A DNA stretch of 10,039 nucleotides from Bacillota bacterium (GTDB lineage Bacteria > Bacillota > Clostridia > Oscillospirales > Butyricicoccaceae): positions 1-10,039 of the forward strand of contig JAUZPW010000034.1 of the NCBI GenBank assembly GCA_030705725.1, written 5' to 3'. Made by a program: the position numbers and the translations under genes. This document shows, one piece after another, positions 7,080-10,039 of the stretch; within the stretch, counting starts at the first letter, position 1, and the number at the start of each line of letters is the position of its first letter. The notes under the pieces were generated by a model that saw only the letters and a program-made list of their open reading frames with translations, was not told the DNA's origin and made no database searches.

Positions 7080-7107
7080 ATCTCAGCCGGCAAAATCAAA
7101 TAAAGTC

Positions 7108-7136
7108 TTGACATTTAACGGACGACGGAATATACT
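7108..7136 (+). promoter_or_regulatory. Vegetative (SigA-type) promoter of the tryptophan transporter operon
   Basis: A perfect -35 box TTGACA (7108-7113) and a near-consensus -10 box TATACT (7131-7136) are separated by 17 bases, the ideal spacing. Transcription should begin near 7143, just before the T-box leader. It lies 28 bases after the hydrogenase operon's last stop codon. Confidence 0.85.
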
Positions 7137-7244
7137 ATGGTAAGTTTTTAATATTGATAATCTTTGATTGAGATTAGTAGGTAAAAAAGCCGGTTATCAG
7201 AGAACCGCAGAGGGTGTGATTGCGGGAGCGGGCGTTTTACCGAA

Positions 7245-7247
7245 TGG
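7245..7247 (+). promoter_or_regulatory. T-box specifier codon UGG (Trp)
   Basis: This triplet follows GAA and precedes a purine, exactly opposite the AGTA element in the stem I internal loop, which is the usual specifier position. It would pair with the CCA anticodon of tRNA-Trp. It agrees with the downstream importer family. Confidence 0.88.
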
Positions 7248-7367
7248 GCTCATGAGAGCGGCCCGAAAAGGCGGAAGCCTCAGTAGTTGCCGACGGGGAT
7301 GCCTTCCCGTTAAAGCATGGCGGCGCATGTGGGTGCGTTTTTGAGTCGAGCGCTTAGGCGCTAATTT

Positions 7368-7403
7368 GGGTGGTACCGCAGGAGTTAATTTAGCTCTTGT
7401 CCC
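7368..7403 (+). other. T-box antiterminator hairpin
   Basis: GGG (7368-7370) can pair with CCC (7401-7403). After the seven-base bulge TGGTACC (7371-7377), CAGGAG (7379-7384) pairs with CTCTTG (7394-7399), with one G-U pair. The bulge begins with TGGT, which would bind the acceptor end of uncharged tRNA. The 3' strand is shared with the 5' strand of the terminator, so the two structures exclude each other. Confidence 0.85.
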
Positions 7404-7431
7404 TGTTTTTACAGAGACAAGAGCTTTTTTT
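7392..7431 (+). terminator. Factor-independent terminator of the T-box leader
   Basis: AGCTCTTGTC (7392-7401) pairs perfectly with GACAAGAGCT (7416-7425). The helix extends through one mismatch to CTGT/ACAG (7403-7406, 7411-7414) with a TTTT loop, and seven T residues follow (7425-7431). It should halt transcription when tRNA-Trp is charged. It may also stop readthrough from the hydrogenase operon. Confidence 0.93.
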
Positions 7432-7460
7432 ATTATGAATTATATCAGGAGGATAAGAAA

Positions 7461-8462
7461 ATGAAAAAAATTATTTCAGTTATACTCGCTGCCGCTTTAA
7501 CGCTGGGACTTGCGGCCTGCGGGGGAAAAACCGCCGCCTCAGGGCAGGAGCAGAAGACATATAAGATAGGCGTTATTCAGTATGCCACGCATCCTTCTCT
7601 CGACAACATTTACAAGGGCTTTCTGGAGGGCCTTAACGAAAGCGGACTTAAAGAGGGCGAGAATATTACGATAAATTTCCAGAACGCTCAGGGAGACAAG
7701 GCAAACGGCGATATGCAGGCTAAAAATATGGCGACCGCAAACGTAAACCTTATTATGGGTATTGCTACGCCCGCCGCCATGTCGGCATACAGCGCCGCGA
7801 AGGAAAAAGAAATCCCCGTTATTTTTTCGGCGGTCAGCGATCCGCTGGCCGCGGGGTTAGTCAAGTCGCTCGAGGCCCCCGGCACCGGCTGCACGGGTAC
7901 GTCGGACGTACTGAACCTCGAAGCTCAGCTTAAGATGATCCGCGCTTTCTTAAAGGACGCCAAAAAAATCGGGATTATCTACACGACAAGCGAGGCTAAC
8001 TCGGTAAGCCAGCTCGAGCAGATTAAGAAGATTGCGCCAAATTACGGCTTCGAGATTGAGGCGGTCGGGGTAACGAACGCTTCGGAGGTCGCCACGGCGG
8101 CGGCGTCTGTGGTCGCTAAGGGCGCGGACTGCATCAACAATTTTACGGACAACAACGTTGTGGATAATTTAAGCACGGTTTTGCACGAGGCCAACGCAGC
8201 TGGGATTCCCGTTTTCGGCTCTGAGGTGGAACAGGTTAAAAACGGATGCCTCGCTTCGGAAAGCATAGATTATGTCGAGCTCGGGCGCGAGACGGGACGT
8301 ATGGCGGCAAAGGTTCTGACGGGCAAGGCGGACATAAACACCCTCGCTGTTAAAACCTTTTCAACGTGCACCCCGGTTTATAACGAAAAGGTTATGAAAG
8401 CGCTCAGCCTGGCGCTTCCGTCCGATTATTCTAACGCGGAGGCGGTAAAGTCGGGTTCATGA
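7461..8462 (+). CDS. trpX: Tryptophan ABC transporter substrate-binding lipoprotein
   Basis: This 333-residue protein has a lipoprotein signal peptide: a KK N-terminus, a hydrophobic stretch, and the lipobox LAAC with Cys20 as the lipid-anchored first residue of the mature protein. The mature part matches the ABC substrate-binding family PF04392, with YKIGVIQYATHPSLDNIYKG (34-53), IMGIATPAAMSAY near 99-111, PVIFSAVSDPLAAGLV, KIGIIYTTSEANS, and GIPVFGSEVEQVKNGCLAS in the family order. It would capture tryptophan outside the membrane and deliver it to the permease. The tryptophan assignment comes mainly from the UGG T-box upstream; the protein family alone would allow other ligands. ATG 7461 follows AGGAGG (7447-7452), placed just beyond the leader terminator so that translation depends on readthrough. 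Confidence 0.9.
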   Translation: MKKIISVILAAALTLGLAACGGKTAASGQEQKTYKIGVIQYATHPSLDNIYKGFLEGLNESGLKEGENITINFQNAQGDKANGDMQAKNMATANVNLIMGIATPAAMSAYSAAKEKEIPVIFSAVSDPLAAGLVKSLEAPGTGCTGTSDVLNLEAQLKMIRAFLKDAKKIGIIYTTSEANSVSQLEQIKKIAPNYGFEIEAVGVTNASEVATAAASVVAKGADCINNFTDNNVVDNLSTVLHEANAAGIPVFGSEVEQVKNGCLASESIDYVELGRETGRMAAKVLTGKADINTLAVKTFSTCTPVYNEKVMKALSLALPSDYSNAEAVKSGS

Positions 8463-8481
8463 TTAAATCGGCTTAAGATTG

Positions 8482-8490
8482 TGATATAAT
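8482..8490 (+). promoter_or_regulatory. Possible internal extended -10 promoter between trpX and trpY
   Basis: TGATATAAT is a perfect extended -10 element in the 67-base gap between the lipoprotein and permease genes. A -35 box is poor (TTAAAT at 8463-8468, 16 bases upstream). If active, it would make the permease and ATPase partly independent of the T-box. This is pattern evidence only. Confidence 0.3.
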
Positions 8491-8529
8491 CAGGCTGCGC
8501 GCAACTAATTACTGAAAGCGGGTATTTTG

Positions 8530-9441
8530 ATGTCGGTATTTTTCGGCCTTCTTGAGAATGTGCTCGAGGAGGGCCTTATATACGGGATTATGGCCATGGG
8601 GGTTTATATAACCTATAAAATACTGGATTTCCCCGATCTGTCGGTCGACGGTACGTTCCCCCTGGGAGCGTGCGTTACGGCGGCGCTCATCGCATCTGGA
8701 GCAAACCCGTATCTCGCATGCCTGGCGGCTTTTTTATGCGGATCGGCTGCGGGCGCAGTCACGGGGCTTTTGCATGTAAGGCTGAAAATTACCGATCTTC
8801 TTTCCGGAATACTCACGATGACCGCTATGTGGTCTGTCAACCTCGTTATTACAAACGGCAGCGCGGTGCTGCCGTACTATAATAAGCCTACTGTTTTCAC
8901 GTCGGGTTTCGCTTCGCTTTTCCCAAAAGGCCTGCGCTTACACAGAATCGCCGTTATTGCTTTTTTATGCGTTTTGATTGTGAAGCTCGCACTTGACTGG
9001 TTCCTTAAAACCAAAACGGGGCTGCTTCTTCGCTCTGCAGGGGACAATCCGCAGTTTTTGACTTCGCTTGCTGTTGATCCGGGGAAAATAAAGATTATGG
9101 GGCTCGCGATAGGAAACGGCTGCACCGCACTCGCGGGCAGCGTGTTAAGCCAGCAGTCGGAATCGGCGGATATTACCAGCGGTACCGGCATGGTCGTTAT
9201 GGCGCTGGCGTCGGTCATCATCGGCACGACGATTTTTAAGCGGGTGAAATTCTTAAAGCCCACAACCATGGCGGTTCTCGGAGCGGCGGTTTATAAAGCT
9301 TGCCTTTCAGTCGCGATGATGCTGGGGCTGCCGACAAATTACCTTAAGCTATTAATGGCAGTGATTTTCACCGCCGCTCTTTACGCAAACAATATGTTTT
9401 CAAAAGAAAGGCGGCGCCAGAATGCCACAATCAAGCTGTAA
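8530..9441 (+). CDS. trpY: Tryptophan ABC transporter permease
   Basis: This permease of about 303 residues belongs to the branched-chain amino acid/ribose-type permease family (PF02653), with eight to nine membrane helices. The segment YITYKILDFPDLSVDGTFPLGA in the N-terminal part is typical of the permeases paired with PF04392 binding proteins. GNGCTALAGSVLSQQSESADI and ALASVIIGTTIF further on form the conserved family loop that contacts the ATPase. I chose ATG 8530 over the TTG directly before it (8527); spacing from the weak purine-rich site GAAAGCGGG (8513-8521) fits ATG better. The 3' end overlaps the ATPase gene by 20 bases. It forms the channel of the importer, probably as a dimer. 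Confidence 0.92.
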   Translation: MSVFFGLLENVLEEGLIYGIMAMGVYITYKILDFPDLSVDGTFPLGACVTAALIASGANPYLACLAAFLCGSAAGAVTGLLHVRLKITDLLSGILTMTAMWSVNLVITNGSAVLPYYNKPTVFTSGFASLFPKGLRLHRIAVIAFLCVLIVKLALDWFLKTKTGLLLRSAGDNPQFLTSLAVDPGKIKIMGLAIGNGCTALAGSVLSQQSESADITSGTGMVVMALASVIIGTTIFKRVKFLKPTTMAVLGAAVYKACLSVAMMLGLPTNYLKLLMAVIFTAALYANNMFSKERRRQNATIKL

Positions 9442-10039
9442 AGAAGAGCCGCTTTTGCGGTTTACTGATATACATAAAACATTTAACCGGGGCTCCGTAA
9501 ACGAAGTGTCGCTTTTCACCGGATTTAGCCTTGAGCTTAGGAAAAATGACTTTTTGTCTGTTGTGGGAAGCAACGGCTCGGGAAAAACCACCCTATTAAA
9601 CCTGCTCTGCGGAAACATGAACTTAGACGACGGAAGCATATTCCTTAAAGGACGGAATATTACAAAGCTGTCAGAACATGAACGCTCCCCGTTTATAGGA
9701 AGGGTATTTCAGGACCCTTCAAAGGGAACGTGCCCTAATCTTACTGTTCTTGAAAATATGGCGCTTGCAGACAATAAGGGCAAGCCTTACGGGCTTAGTA
9801 AAGGCGTCCTGAAATCAAGAACAGATTATTACAAGACTCAGCTTGAGCTTTTGGGGCTCGGACTGGAGAACAAAATAAATCTTGAGGTGGGCTCGCTTTC
9901 CGGAGGCCAGAGGCAGGCATTGTCGCTTCTTATATCGACGATGACGCCGATCGAGCTTCTTGTGCTTGACGAACACACTGCGGCGCTAGACCCCAAAGCC
10001 TCGGAAAACGTAATGGAGCTTACAGACAAGTTTATTAAG
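9422..10039 (+). CDS. trpZ: Tryptophan ABC transporter ATP-binding protein (3' truncated by window)
   Basis: An open frame from ATG 9422 runs to the last base, giving 206 residues with no stop. It is an ABC ATPase: Walker A GSNGSGKTT (49-57), Q-loop Gln97 in VFQDP, signature LSGGQRQA (159-166), Walker B LLVLDE (179-184) with catalytic Glu184, and D-loop AALD (187-190). The stretch LDEHTAALDPK, with His after the Walker B Glu, is common in ATPases of this importer type. The switch His and the C-terminus lie beyond the window. The ribosome binding site is AAAGGCGG (9406-9413 region), and the start overlaps the permease gene by 20 bases, indicating coupled translation. It powers uptake by the lipoprotein/permease pair. 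Confidence 0.94.
   Translation, partial: MPQSSCKEEPLLRFTDIHKTFNRGSVNEVSLFTGFSLELRKNDFLSVVGSNGSGKTTLLNLLCGNMNLDDGSIFLKGRNITKLSEHERSPFIGRVFQDPSKGTCPNLTVLENMALADNKGKPYGLSKGVLKSRTDYYKTQLELLGLGLENKINLEVGSLSGGQRQALSLLISTMTPIELLVLDEHTAALDPKASENVMELTDKFIK

Larger units (their letters stand above)
7143..7431 (+). promoter_or_regulatory. Tryptophan-specific T-box riboswitch (leader RNA)
   Basis: The leader of the transporter operon has the full T-box layout. Stem I contains the AGTA loop-E element (7176-7179), a helix GGTAAAA (7180-7186) with TTTTACC (7235-7241), the AGAGA bulge (7199-7203) and an apical helix CCGCA/TGCGG (7205-7209, 7221-7225). The 3' side of the specifier loop reads GAA-TGG-G (7242-7248), closed by GAG/CTC (7170-7172, 7249-7251), so the specifier is UGG, tryptophan. 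The stem IIA/B pseudoknot is formed by ACGGG/CCCGT (7293-7297, 7306-7310), whose loop ATGC (7299-7302) can pair with GCAT (7315-7318). Stem III is AGCGC/GCGCT (7349-7353, 7358-7362). The T-box TGGTACC is at 7371-7377. Uncharged tRNA-Trp should stabilise the antiterminator and permit transcription of trpXYZ. Confidence 0.95.

Noticed and set aside
7070..7091. CCGG...CCGG inverted repeat as terminator of the hydrogenase operon
   Set aside because: The stem is only about four to five pairs with a long loop and no following T-run.
8527..8529. TTG start for the permease
   Set aside because: An ATG follows directly at 8530 with better spacing to the weak upstream purine-rich site.
1..10039. A functional link between the hydrogenase and the tryptophan importer
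   Set aside because: The importer has its own promoter and riboswitch. Adjacency alone does not support a shared pathway.
1..10039. CRISPR arrays, insertion sequences, tRNA or rRNA genes
   Set aside because: I saw no direct-repeat arrays, transposase-like proteins, terminal inverted repeats or cloverleaf sequences in the window. The tRNA-like signals at 7143-7431 belong to the T-box leader.

Overview
The window looks like chromosomal DNA from an anaerobic, fermentative member of the Firmicutes, probably a clostridial lineage. This rests on the T-box leader RNA with its factor-independent terminator, AGGAGG-type ribosome binding sites, a Gram-positive-style lipoprotein signal, GTG and TTG starts, and a ferredoxin-type energy-converting hydrogenase. 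Base composition appears roughly balanced by eye. I cannot name the genus. All genes lie on the + strand.

Bases 1-7079 are a tightly packed operon for a membrane-bound group 4 [NiFe] hydrogenase. In order they encode the C-terminal end of a NuoL-like antiporter subunit (cut by the window edge), a NuoN/MrpD-like antiporter subunit, NuoJ-, NuoK- and NuoA-like small membrane subunits, the NuoB-like hydrogenase small subunit, a NuoC-like subunit, the NuoD-like hydrogenase large subunit, NuoH-like and NuoI-like subunits, and a HycI-like maturation protease. The large subunit keeps both CxxC pairs that hold the Ni-Fe centre, so this is a hydrogenase and not a bare complex I. It also has J-, K- and A-like subunits, which six-subunit Ech enzymes lack. 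The inferred job is to pass electrons from reduced ferredoxin through the NuoI- and NuoB-like iron-sulfur subunits to protons at the Ni-Fe site, with the membrane arm exporting H+ or Na+. The protease would mature the large subunit by trimming its C-terminal tail.

Bases 7080-7460 carry no gene but hold a strong vegetative promoter and a complete tryptophan T-box riboswitch: stem I with a UGG specifier, a stem IIA/B pseudoknot, stem III, and alternative antiterminator and terminator hairpins.

Bases 7461-10039 are a tryptophan ABC importer operon (trpXYZ type): a substrate-binding lipoprotein, a membrane permease, and an ATPase that runs off the right edge. Uncharged tRNA-Trp would stabilise the antiterminator and switch the importer on when tryptophan is short. 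I see no functional link between the hydrogenase and the importer beyond adjacency, and no clear terminator between them.

The most interesting item is the hydrogenase's subunit set, which looks intermediate between Ech/Mbh hydrogenases and respiratory complex I.
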